64,000 nucleotides of DNA, from assembly GCF_030867095.1 (NCBI RefSeq), contig NC_081827.1:23503001-23567000 (forward strand). The letters run 5' to 3'. A model generated the notes under the pieces. That model had not been told where the DNA came from. It saw only the letters and a program-made list of their open reading frames with translations, and did not search any database. This DNA comes from Alligator mississippiensis. Lineage: Eukaryota; Chordata; Crocodylia; Alligatoridae. The position numbers were made by a program, and so were the translations under genes. Positions 1 to 9,841 of the stretch are shown piece by piece. The number at the start of each line of letters is the position of its first letter. Positions within the stretch are counted from its first letter, which is position 1.

Positions 1-109
1 GCCCAACACACTGAAGTAACAATCATTATCATCATCCACCAACTTGCCACACTTTTTTCTGTCTCCCCTTTCATTTATAAGCAACACGGATAACAACTGA
101 AAAGCTTAC

Positions 110-154
110 CTTCTTCTGGTACCAGACTATAGCATCTGTTACTTTGGACGCCAT
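110..154 (-). CDS. PHTF2: PHTF2, first coding exon (partial gene)
   Basis: This exon encodes MASKVTDAIVWYQKK, which I recognise as the N-terminus of PHTF2 (putative homeodomain transcription factor 2, in practice a multi-pass membrane protein of the ER/secretory system). Fifteen codons run from ATG at 154-152 to the splice donor GT at 109-108 (AAG|GTAAGC), phase 0. The exon continues upstream as 5' UTR to 189, where a pyrimidine-rich tract and CAG give the acceptor. The rest of the protein lies beyond the left edge. The neighbour to the right on the opposite strand is TMEM60, as in mammals, which supports the call. Three upstream ATGs lie in the 35-nt UTR part of the exon and may damp translation. 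The exon is short, but the peptide match, splice sites and gene order agree. Confidence 0.93.
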
Positions 155-189
155 TTATTCCACTGCATTCATGCAGTAATCATTTTAGG
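155..189 (-). promoter_or_regulatory. PHTF2: PHTF2 5' UTR with upstream start codons
   Basis: The untranslated part of this exon holds three ATGs before the main start. The first two open tiny frames of 4 codons (MITA) and 5 codons (MNAVE). The TAA of the second is immediately followed by the main ATG (TAAATGG). The third opens a 9-codon frame that overlaps the start of the coding region. Such uORFs commonly lower initiation at the main start; an effect here is inference. Confidence 0.6.
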
Positions 190-1660
190 CTGTTGATAGA
201 AAAAGACAACTTTACTTCACTTTCCAAGAGAAGGCTGAACAAAACATATGTAAAAATACTCCAGTAACCTGCAAAGGAATGTGGTGAACAGCTACACTTA
301 CATTAGACTCTTCCTCATTACTATTTTAGTAATAGGCTTTCCCCAAGTAAATAGAAATCTGCTACGATAAAAAGGAGACAGAATTACAAGATCTTTTCCC
401 ACCCTTTCAGTAATGTGTAACTGGAAAACAAATCAAGCTTTATCACCATGTAGACAAAGTATTTCTTAGTATTTAAACAGTTCCAGGGATTCACAGTGGA
501 TGACCTTTTTTTTTTTTTTAATATATACATCTAATTAAGTTAAATAGCAAATTTTAGCATAGCGATATGTTAAGTGGGTCTCTAGAAAGATTAGATTTCA
601 CTTAAGTAAATCATATATTAAAGAAAGTAAGCATACTATAGAAGAAAAAAGGAGAAATTTCACACTGGCAAATCATATGTTCTGACTAATTACTGTTGGG
701 CACGTTAACTGCTAATGTAAAATATATGTTCTTGCTAAGAAAAGAAACTGAAACCATATCAAGGAAGATATGCAAAACATATTTTAAAAGTACAGAATGG
801 TACTATTAATTATATGCATTTAAACTTCTTTAAGAAAATTAGTCAGCATTTTGGATTTTTTTTTTTTAAACACATTTTTATGAGCTTAAATTTAACTTTT
901 AACCTGCATGGTTTTCCCCTAAAACAAATTTTAGAAGTCCTTGCTTCACTGAACTAATTAACCATATTGTGAATGTGTTTTGAAAATATTCAGCACAAAG
1001 AAAAATATTTTTCTGTAACAGCACCGTATTTTAGAAGATAGATGAAAATATTCTGTTATACTATACAAAGGTTTCCATAATCTAACAATCTTACATTATT
1101 AGGAATCAAACCATAATTTTACAGCATAAAATGTAGTTAAAATAATGTTTCCCTAGCACTAAAAAAGCAAAATAATTAAATATACATAAATCTGTTTTCT
1201 TCTTACACTACATTTGGTATATAGCTGAACAGATAACAAGGAAGGAGACATGAATTATTTAAGAGAATTAAGGATTTTTTAAAGAAAATTATTTGAAATA
1301 ATACCCAATATTCTTTTAATTATAACCATATGGTCAAAGGAACAAAAAACCCTTCACAAAAAATGTCGAAAGATTTCACAAGCGTTACACAGTTTAGCTT
1401 TAGAAATCAAAGATTAAGACAAGCTGCATTCTTAAATTTACACATTGAATTATTTCAGCATATTCAATTTTAATTGTGTTTGCAACACTTCCAAATAAGC
1501 TTGTAAAATTTGTAAGTCATCAAATCTAGTTCAGGGTTTCACAAGGTTGCACACATCACGTAATACAGATAGGGGCCTTCTTATGGCCTTGTACATACCC
1601 AGATAGACTGCCATACCCTGTTTAGCTGACAGTTAAACTGAATTGACCACTGAGTTTAGT
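190..1660. other. AT-rich intron, no gene seen
   Basis: This is part of the long PHTF2 5' intron. It is AT-rich with short poly-T/poly-A runs. I see no exon, RNA gene or recognisable repeat. Confidence 0.6.
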
Positions 1661-1676
1661 CGAGCCACTTAAACTA

Positions 1677-1837
1677 GGGACAGAAGTTGCACATAAACCA
1701 GTTTAAGTAACTGGAAACTGGTTTAAACCTGTAACAGAACACAAGTTCAGTGCACATAAATGGCCAAAACCAGCTTAAAATAAGCCTGACTGGATACAGT
1801 ATCAGACTTAATTGATGTTTACACTGGCTTATGTCCC
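1677..1837. mobile_element. Probable MITE, GGGACA-type ends
   Basis: The left end (GGGACAGAAG) and the reverse complement of the right end (GGGACATAAG) are imperfect inverted repeats. The interior repeats an AACTGGTTTAAAC-like palindromic motif (CCAGTTTAAGTAACTGG and GTTTAAAC). The ends resemble those of the MITEs at 7322, 49476 and 61922. No clear target duplication is seen. Confidence 0.4.
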
Positions 1838-1869
1838 AGATGCCCTGCCGATTCAAGGTAACTTAGTCA

Positions 1870-2645
1870 GCATCACAGGATGCTCTGCAGCCCTGGGCTG
1901 TGCCATCTGTTCCACCGACACAGGGCTGGTCCTGCCCCCAGCTGTCACAGAGCGGAGACACTAAAGCCTCTACTTCCTAGCCTGCTTCTGCCTGTCAGAC
2001 TGATAGACCCCCCCCCTCGCAAAACGGCCTAGCTCCAGTCAGTACAGCAAGGGGAGGAAAAGCACTGGCAGAGGGGCTTTTTGCTTCCCCCCCTCTGCAG
2101 CCCAGAAAGCTAAGCTAGGATCAGCTCAGGCATGTCCCTGCCCAGCCATCCGTCCCCATGGGGGAGAGGGGAAATACACCCCCCCCACCCATCCAGCATC
2201 AGCCCCCACAGAAGGGGTCTGCCTAGCATGGGTATAAGCAACTTGGGGGGGGCGCTTTTCACCCCCCCACAGCTGGAGCTGGGCTGGGATTGTCCCAGCC
2301 CCCCAACTCCTTAGCTCTCAGTTATCCCACTCCAAGGAGGGGGGGGCGGGAGTAGTAGGAACATACGCCCCCTGCACAGGCCTCCCCAGCCAGTCTGCCT
2401 GGTGGGGGAGAGGGGGAAGCAACCACCTAGGGGCTTTTTGTGCCCCTCCTACAGCTCAGAGCCAGGCTAAGCTTCCCCAGCTCTCCACCTCTGAGAGGCA
2501 GAGGGGGCACGGGGTGGGAACGCACGCCCCAGGCCTGGCACCAGCCCCTCAGCTGGGGCCTGCCCAGTGTGTGTGTGGGGGGGGGGGGAGGAAAGCACCC
2601 ACTAGGGGTTTTTTCATGCCCTTGCAGCTCAGAGCTTCCCCAGCT
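1870..2645. repeat. GC-rich imperfect tandem array, left part
   Basis: Units of roughly 150-200 bp recur, each with a 'GGGGCTTTTTG...CCCC...CAGCTCAGAGCC(A)GG' core, a GGGGGAGAGGGG block and 'GCCTGCCCAG'. C- and G-runs are common. The array is cut by the CR1 at 2646-4358 and resumes on the far side. It has no coding signature; the reading frames here are compositional. It could be the interior of a larger DNA transposon. Confidence 0.5.
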
Positions 2646-4358
2646 GTATCATAGTGCTTAGGACCAGAAGGAACCTAAACAGACCATGAGGTCTGACCCC
2701 CTGCCCCAGGCAGGAACGGGTGCCGGTATCATATCACCCCAGCCAAATATCTGTCCAGCTTCCTCTTGAAGACCCCCAAGATAGGAGAGAGTACCACCTC
2801 ACTTGGGAGTCCATTCCAGAGCCTTGCAGCCCTAACTCTAAAGTAATGCCTCCCAATGTCCAGCCTGAACCCTCTCTCTAACAATTTGTGGCTGTTATTC
2901 CTAGTAACCCTGGGTAGTGCCCAGGGGAACAGAGCTTCCCCCAATTGCCACTGGTCCCCTCTGGTGAGTTTGTAAGTGGCCACCAGATCCCCTCTCAGCC
3001 TTCTCTTGTGAAGGCTGAATAGCTTCAGGCCCTTTAGCCTCTCTTCGTAGGGACTGCCCTGCTGCCCCTTGACCATGCGAGTGGCCCTCCTCCGGACCCT
3101 CTCAATGCTAACCATATCCCTCTTGAAGTGCAGTGCCCAGAACTGGACACAGTACTCCAATTGTGGCCTGACTAATGCCGTGTAGAAGAGAAGGATCACC
3201 TCCCTGGACCTGCTTGTGATGCATCTGCAGATGCATGACAAGGCGCGGTTAGCCTTACTGACCACATCCTCACATTGGTGACTCATGTTCATCCTGGAGT
3301 CAACAGTGACTCCAAGATCCTTTTCTGCCACCGCGTTGACAAGAAGGGTGTTCTCCAGCCTATAGGTGTGTTGCTGGTTCCTTTTCCCTAGATGCAGCAC
3401 CTTGCACTTGCCTGTGTTGAATTTCATCCTATTCTCATCTACCCACCTCTGTAATCTTTCTAGATATAGCTGGATTCTGTCCCTCCCCTCCAGCATGTCT
3501 ACCTCTCCCCACAACTTGGTGTCGTCAGCCAATTTGGACAGTGTGCTTTCCACACCCACATCCAGACCGCTGATAAAGATGTTGAACAGTACAGGCCCCA
3601 GGACCAAGCCCAGAGGGACTCCACTGCCCACATCCCTCCAGGTCAAAAATGACCCATTCACCACCACTCTCTGGGTGTGACCATCTAGACAATTTGCCAC
3701 CCATCTGACTGTGTAGGCATCAATGCCACACTCACCAAGTTTTTTTTAAGAGAATGTGGTGGGAAACCATGTCAAACCATGCCTTCTTAAAGTCCAGGAA
3801 GATGACATCCAGCCCGACACCCTTGTCCAGGCACTTTTTGACATTATCATAAAAAGAAACCAGGTTAGTCAGGCAGGACCTGCCCTCAATGAACCCATGT
3901 TGGTTGCCCCTGAGGATTACCTCCCCTGCTGGGTCCTTGCAGATGTGCTCCTTGATAATTTTCTCAAAGTCTTCCCAAGGACTGAGGTAAGACTGACTGG
4001 CTTATAATTGCCGAGGTCCTCCTTTCTCCCCTTTTTGTAAATGGAGACCACATTGGCCCTTTTCCAATCCTGTGGTACCTGGCCAGTGCCCCACAAGCAC
4101 TCACAGAGCTGTGCCAGGGGCCCCGCTATGACCCCTGCCAATTCCCTCAGCACCGTCAGGTAAAGAGCATTTGGACCTACTGATTTAAACACATCCAGCC
4201 CCTCCAAAAGTTGCCCAGCTAGGCTGTCCCTGACCCAAGGCATGGCAGTGCCTCCCCTGGGTCCATCCAAAATTCTAGTGGGGGAAATGTCCCGGTCCCC
4301 ATTCAGGAATATGAAGGCAAAGAATTCGTTGACGAGGTTGACTTTTTCGATTGCTGTA
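2646..4358 (-). mobile_element. CR1 LINE, 5'-truncated
   Basis: This CR1 non-LTR retrotransposon reads right to left. The 323-codon frame 3700-2729 covers the second half of reverse transcriptase: VPLGLVLGPVLFNIFI, then the active-site-region LADDTKLW, KCKVLHLGK, QLEYCVQFWA and a C-terminal LWNGLPSEVV. A second frame (4350-3917) holds the earlier RT part (GPLAQLCE, DWKRANVVSIYKKG, NYKPVSLTSVLGK). The frames are not continuous, with a break near 3.75-3.95 kb. No endonuclease part remains. The 3' end at about 2646 carries the usual CR1 end (TATCATAG...). It is a dead copy, moderately young by its long open frame. Confidence 0.92.
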
Positions 4359-4960
4359 CACCTCAGAAGGGAGCGTGGGGGGTGGAAACAACCCTCCTGG
4401 CATGGCACTGAACCCCCAGCCAGGGTCTGCCCAGTGGAGGGAAGAGAGAGAATCACCCTTCAGGGGGGATTTTGCTCCCCCCTCCCTGCAGTTTGGAGCC
4501 AGGCTGGGATTCTCCCAGCTCTGCCCCCTTATCTGTCCATTTGGAGGCAGAGGCTCAATCCAGGCCCAGCTCCAAACTGCAGAGGTTCAAAAAGCCCCCT
4601 GGTTGGTGCTTTCTTCCTCAAATTGGGCAGCCACTGGCTGGGTGGGCCAGGGGGTTGCGTTCCCACCCCCTGCCCTCCCCCACCTCTTGGAGATGGAGAC
4701 TGGGGAAGGGCCAGGAGTGGGGCAATCCCAGCCTGGCTCCAAGCTGCACTGGGGGTGTGGGGAGACCCTTGGTGGTGTATTTCCCCACAGAAGACAGACC
4801 TCAGTTCGGGGGCTGGTGCCAGGGGCATGTTTCTCTCCGAAGTCCAGCTCTATGCTGTGGGGCCAGGGCTTTCCCTGCACAAGCCCTGGCCAGGGTTCCC
4901 AGCATCCATAGCAGGCAAACTGAGTTGTGCTAAAGCTTCTGACCAGAATCTGGGCCTTCC
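4359..4960. repeat. GC-rich imperfect tandem array, right part
   Basis: This continues the array of 1870-2645 after the CR1. The shared core (TTTGGAGCCAGGCTGGGATT) appears at about 4493 and again inverted at about 4720-4750 (AATCCCAGCCTGGCTCCAA), so this half includes inverted units. The four overlapping long frames on both strands reflect GC content, not genes. Confidence 0.5.
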
Positions 4961-5059
4961 CAGAATTAAACAATAAAATTAAACTAAGTGCTTTATAAGG
5001 CAATGGAAGAAGTGAGTGCTGTGATTGGTAAGCTGGGCAAGCCAGGTATAACAATTTCC

Positions 5060-6960
5060 CTATAAGGAAACAAAAACAAAAACTAAGTAGGATTGGTGTA
5101 CCATATCAACATCTGGCATGGAACCTGAGGATTGGACAATTTGGTATGAAAAAGTTACAAAAGTAACTAACAAAAGAATAGGGGGTGATGGCATGCAGTG
5201 ATTCTGGGAAGACAGACATAGCTGCTGTGTTGAACACTGGGCAAGCCAGAAACATCACGCACCCAGCAGAAAACCCGATGCATGATGCCCCTGACGGTCA
5301 CCGCTGAAACGTCTAAGAAGCCACTTGCCAGGTCATATTATGGGGAGGAAGCCTGTAATATCACATAGAAGTTACTATTAAAGTTCACTTGATACCAAAT
5401 TGGACAAGTAACTGTATCAATCCTTGAGGGGCTCTGGTAAAAAGAAATCCTATTGGTAACATCTGACCTGGGCCACTGCAGGCATGTGATTGCATTTCCG
5501 GAATCAAAACTGAATGTCTGGTCACTCGCTTATCTGTTCAATGTATGCAACTAAGACTAACCTGCAAAGACTGAATGACTCAGCCTTGAGCTTTCTGACT
5601 GACTGTACTTAGCCTGAAAGATACCAGGCATACATGCAACTTTTCCTGCACAGTGGACACATTCTGACAAACAACTCATAATGTTCTAGCATTCAATCGT
5701 AACGTAAAGGCACTGCAAAAGAGGAAGCAGATAAAGAAACTTAATCCAAAAGTTTACAGTTTTCCTCATGAACATCTATCCTGACAAACTGTTACCTATG
5801 GAAAGAGATACTACAGACAAGCTGAAGTCAATGCTGGCAAAGCACTTCAAAGAGATAAATGTTGTCTTTCCAGGTCACAACTCCGGCAGAGAGAAGGCAC
5901 AGGCTTCTCTATAATTTTCTCCAACAATGTAACCAATAGGAGCAGGACAGCAGCCCCAGGCATACTTGTGCGTGTGTGGAGGACAAGGTTAAACAAAGTT
6001 AAAATTCAAAGAGATCTTGAGAAACTAAAGACAAAATGAAACTCAACAAAAATAAACAGTGGCACACCAATACAAGATGAGGATAACTAGCTTAGGAAGT
6101 AGCACTACCAGCATCAATAAGTTTTCTGCAATAACCCCCGGGTAAGACAGCATGATACCCCAGTCTGAAAGGCTAGAAATAAAAACATAATGCCCCACAG
6201 GTTTGCTGTTACAGCCCAATTTTGGTTCAAGACCTGATCAAAGGATGTTTCTAAGGTTGATGACAGTAAGTTAAGTATAAATTAAAGATGAAACATTTTC
6301 ACCTAATGATCCAATCAGGAGGTGGTCTCATCTAAGCCTTGGCATTGCAAGTTCTCCCTCTCTCAGAGAAGCAACTAGTCACATTTTGTTAGTAGACTAG
6401 ACCTCTGTGCTCAATATGGGACCCTGACCAGAAGGTTAACCTAAAATGAGGGGGCTTTAAGGGCTTGTCACATTGAGCCACCACAGTAAGCATTGATCCA
6501 ATAGGAACAAATGATTGGGAGACATCATGAACTGTATTGGTACTTTACAAGGATGTTTCAAGTATACAACTGCTAGCTTCTAATCCAAAGCAAAATGTTT
6601 GTTTGTAAGCATTTAGGCGATGTTTATTTCTTTGGCTCCCATCTGCAAGGCCAAAAGATTTGAAATGCATGTTTTTCCACCTATAAAGAAAGTATCTATT
6701 CTTAAAGATGTGCTAAAGAGCAATCTTTGAAAGCACACACTTGTGTTCGAAGTACTTCTGCTGTCAATTGGATATCTGCAGATTCTCATAGTAATAAGTA
6801 CCATAGATCTAGCTCCAATCAAAAAGGCAATCAAGACTTTGCAATCAAGACTTTGCAGACCATTTTAGCTACTCAGACTGGAGAAGAGGTTGGCTTGCTT
6901 TGACCCAAGTTTGGAAAGATAACACTAACTAACAAATGTAAAAAGCATAAATGGGTTTTT
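5060..6960. other. Intron, unclassified
   Basis: I see no gene here. A weak inverted repeat pairs about 5131-5150 (AGGATTGGACAATTTGGTAT) with about 5385-5405 (ATACCAAATTGGACAAGT), which could be the ends of an old MITE. The rest is unclassified. Confidence 0.4.
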
Positions 6961-6980
6961 TTTTGGGCCCAAGCAATCGC

Positions 6981-7308
6981 CAGGGGTGCCAATGAATGCA
7001 TCACACCAAGACTGCTCAGCTGGTGACCCATAAGCTACATGCAGTCTGTGGCTCCCTGCAGCCACCTTTTCCACACCCAGCTGAAGTCTTCTCACCTGCT
7101 GCTGGGCAGTGGGTGCATGCCACACCTGATGCTTGTACAGAAAGGGGAACTGTATGTCACCAACACTGCCCAGGGGGCGAGGGTCACTGTACCACCAGCA
7201 CTCTGTGATGGAGAGGGATCCCAGGGATGGCCTGCCACATGGTATGTGTCCCTTGGGCTTGCACACATCCACTGTGTATGGCCTCAGCCACAAAGTTGGA
7301 CAGCCCTG
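6981..7308. mobile_element. hAT-like fragment
   Basis: The right end (GTTGGACAGCCCTG) is a typical hAT terminus of the kind seen at 57387-57684. A candidate left end (CAGGGGTGCC) is at about 6981, but the flanking 8-mers do not match, so the left boundary is uncertain. Confidence 0.4.
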
Positions 7309-7469
7309 GATTACACCTTAAGGGCAGGTACAGACATTATACTTTTACTGGTATAAGAGATCGGAAAACAGTCTATACCCGTTACAGAATAGAAATTTGG
7401 CATACAGACTAGTTTAACAATGGCAGAACCCAGTTTAAGATTTGCCCTCCCCCTGGGTGTTCTGTTCAC

Positions 7470-8334
7470 TGTCACAACCCAAAGTTGTGATTTTTGTTGT
7501 GTGTGTGCTTTGGCACCACTGAATTACTTCCCGCCAAATTGCAGCTTCTTTGCACGGTGGAGTTTTCCGCTGCAGAGGAGAACCCCGGGTGCAAAAGAAG
7601 TTCCCACCGTTTTGTAGCTTTCTTTGCAGTGTGCATTTCTTCTTTGCAGCACAGAAATGCTCATTGCAAGGAGTTCCCGCCATTCGTATTCAAATTTGTG
7701 CCCCACCATTGGCTAGTTCTAAATTATTCACACGTGGCGGCTAGCGATTGGCTTGCTAGCTGTATAAAAAGCTTGTGTGGTTTCCGCCCAAGTTGGAGGA
7801 CTCCACAAACACCAGGAGGAGGAGACTTCACGCTGTGTGAAGATCTCCAAGCGCTGCGGATCCTCACAGACCCAACGTATTTCAAGCAGGCAACAGGGGT
7901 CTGATCAGCCTCTAGCCTCTCCCCGTCACCGAGCGCAATCCCGACATATCCTTCTTCCCTATGCGCAAAAAGGATCCACGGAGCCTAACAACCTTCGTGT
8001 GAGTGAATTCAGAGCTCTTTACCGTTACGTACTTTCTCCAGTTGGTCCGACGGGCTCGCGGTTTAGAGCCTCCAACCGGATGGGTTAGAAGAGTGTTCAC
8101 GGGGAGGAACTCTAGGCCGCCTCTCTTCTTTTCTATCTGCAACTGTAACTCAAGCAAGTTCTCCTGCCTGCACCGCGACCATCTTCGGTGTAAGTAAAAC
8201 CATCTTTAAATCAACCACTACGCGTCCGTGACTAATTCTAGCGTGCCGCCTGTTTTCTCCGACCCAGCGTGCCCGGGCTGCTGGCCACAGCCCGCGTACG
8301 CAAAGACGGGCCCGGATAGCTCCCGGCCCGCACA
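7470..8334 (+). repeat. 5' LTR (865 bp)
   Basis: The LTR begins TGTCACAACCC and ends CA. U3 has inverted CCAAT boxes (ATTGG at 7708 and about 7746) and a TATA box (TATAAAA at 7763-7769). R should start near 7790. A GTAAGT donor-like site lies in the downstream part at about 8190. It pairs with 9842-10705. Confidence 0.95.
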
Positions 8335-9455
8335 TGGCGATGAGGATGGGATCAGAAGGAGACACATTAGAGCTAGAATTGGTTAAGAACTGCCCTTGGC
8401 GCGATAACCAACGCCAAGTGAAAAGCTTTGAGGAACTGGAGGCACATATCGCTTACCACCAGGCGGGCGAAACGGGTGAGAGATTTGTAAGCGGGCGCCT
8501 GTCGCTAAAGGGAGAAGAGGGAGTCTCCGAAGACAGAGCCCCGAGAGAGAGGGAAGTGTATTTGCTCCCCGCGGCGTTCAGGTGTATAATGAGAGACGAG
8601 CAGGTCCTGTTTAGGCCCCTCGATACTGTGTCCCTCACTGGACCCAACCCGGCAGGCAAAACGAACCCGACCTTCACCCGGGAGTGTGCCCGATGCCTAC
8701 GATATGCTCGGGAGAGTGAAGAGCCGGTGCCGATCGGCCGGTTCCCTCCCCTCATGGCGGCTAGATTAAGGGGTCGCGAGCTTCCATCCGAGCTCCGCGA
8801 AGATCTGGAGATGGAGGAGCGCACCACAGATGAGAGGGTGGCCCCACGGTACGACAAGGGGGGAGAGTTAAGTGCAACATTCCGTACAATTGCTGATTTA
8901 ATGAACAAAAATTTAAGTTTAAAGGCCCAGCTGCGTATGGCCGTTCAAGCAGTCAAAGAAGCGGCTGAGAGAAGGGATCCTGAAACGCCAGCCCAAGATG
9001 GCGCCGAGCAAGAGGGAGACCGCGTGGAAGAACCGGAAAAGAAGGGTGGAGCTTCGGAGGAACCCATGAGAGTTCAGTCAGCGACTCCGCCTATCAACGC
9101 AGCGTCGTCTCCGGCAACCCCGCCCAGCGACGCAGCGCTGCCTCCGACGACCACGCCTTCCTGCCGACGAAAGGGAGAATCGAGCGGAGGAGTGCATCCG
9201 CCCCTCCTGCCTGAAGCAATAACAGCAGCAGTGACTCCCGCAGCAGTAGTTCAGCCTGTAACAACATTGACTCCCGAAAGAGCAGCTCGTCCTGTAACAA
9301 CGATCAACCCAGTGACTGATGCACAAGATGCCGCCACCAGTCGCATTCGTGCTTGGATGGAGTTACAGCAGCTGTACAAAGAATCTGAAATGGAGTCTGA
9401 CGAGGCTATAGTCTCATGGCTGGAACTCATGTCCACGGAGTTTAGGCTTGACTAA
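8334..9455 (+). CDS. LTR-element ORF1, 373 codons, family unknown
   Basis: This is an open frame inside the LTR element. The first ATG overlaps the LTR/primer-site junction; in-frame ATGs at 8340 and 8346 are more likely starts. I do not recognise the product. The N-terminus (about residues 18-45) has CPW followed by F-x2-L-x2-H-x3-H, like the second half of a C2H2 finger. Around residues 115-125 is CARC. Residues 150-215 are charged and helix-prone, possibly coiled coil. The C-terminal third is Pro/Ala/Thr-rich with repeats of PVTT and TPP and ends in an acidic stretch. Its position fits gag, but no capsid major homology region or CCHC knuckle is visible, so a captured or accessory gene is equally possible. 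It is not a host gene in its present setting. Confidence 0.7.
   Translation: MAMRMGSEGDTLELELVKNCPWRDNQRQVKSFEELEAHIAYHQAGETGERFVSGRLSLKGEEGVSEDRAPREREVYLLPAAFRCIMRDEQVLFRPLDTVSLTGPNPAGKTNPTFTRECARCLRYARESEEPVPIGRFPPLMAARLRGRELPSELREDLEMEERTTDERVAPRYDKGGELSATFRTIADLMNKNLSLKAQLRMAVQAVKEAAERRDPETPAQDGAEQEGDRVEEPEKKGGASEEPMRVQSATPPINAASSPATPPSDAALPPTTTPSCRRKGESSGGVHPPLLPEAITAAVTPAAVVQPVTTLTPERAARPVTTINPVTDAQDAATSRIRAWMELQQLYKESEMESDEAIVSWLELMSTEFRLD
8335..8352 (+). other. Primer-binding site, tRNA-Ser type
   Basis: TGGCGATGAGGATGGGAT directly after the LTR closely matches the complement of the 3' end of tRNA-Ser(GCT), whose expected site is TGGCGACGAGGATGGGAT. The comparison comes from memory of the vertebrate tRNA. 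Confidence 0.75.
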
Positions 9456-9617
9456 CTGCCCTATTGTGTATAAATTTTGTAAATATTTTGAGATATGTTA
9501 ACTTATTTTTTAAGAGTTTTTTGTTTACAGATCCAGAACTCAGAGTGCGTGGTGAAGAGAAGCCCCAAGAAGGATAACATCATCAAAAGAAGTGAGGGCC
9601 TGACGCGCGACTTCACC

Positions 9618-9812
9618 ATGACACCCACTAGAGCCCTGATCATGCAGTTTTTTGTTATGAATCTGATCATGTGTTTATGTATTTGTGCTGGTTATTATTT
9701 GATTCAATCCCTAGAGGACGAACTTATGTTGGCCAATTTTGTGTTTACTCGTTTAGTTCAACAACCCGTAGTAAGAGCTCTCAATAACTCAAGTGATGAG
9801 AGTACAGCATAA
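9618..9812 (+). CDS. LTR-element ORF2, small membrane protein
   Basis: This 64-codon frame starts at the first in-frame ATG after a strong acceptor-like tract (pyrimidines then TTTACAG, ending about 9530). It has one hydrophobic segment (ALIMQFFVMNLIMCLCICAG) followed by an acidic stretch and a C-terminal NNSS glycosylation-type site. The position and spliced-transcript layout suggest an env- or accessory-type product, far shorter than any complete Env. I do not recognise the family. Confidence 0.5.
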   Translation: MTPTRALIMQFFVMNLIMCLCICAGYYLIQSLEDELMLANFVFTRLVQQPVVRALNNSSDESTA

Positions 9813-9830
9813 TTCAGCTGTGCCTTCAGC

Positions 9831-9841
9831 AAGGGGGGGGA
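9831..9841 (+). other. Polypurine tract
   Basis: AAGGGGGGGGA lies directly before the TG of the 3' LTR, the expected site for plus-strand priming in LTR elements. Confidence 0.8.

Noticed and set aside
4242-5054. Frames of 99-244 codons on both strands
   Set aside because: They are compositional frames in the GC-rich array and CR1 flank, with no domain and mutual overlap.
7494-8197. Frames repeated at 7.4-8.2 kb and 9.8-10.6 kb
   Set aside because: They are frames inside the two LTR copies. The duplication reflects the LTR pair, not a gene family.
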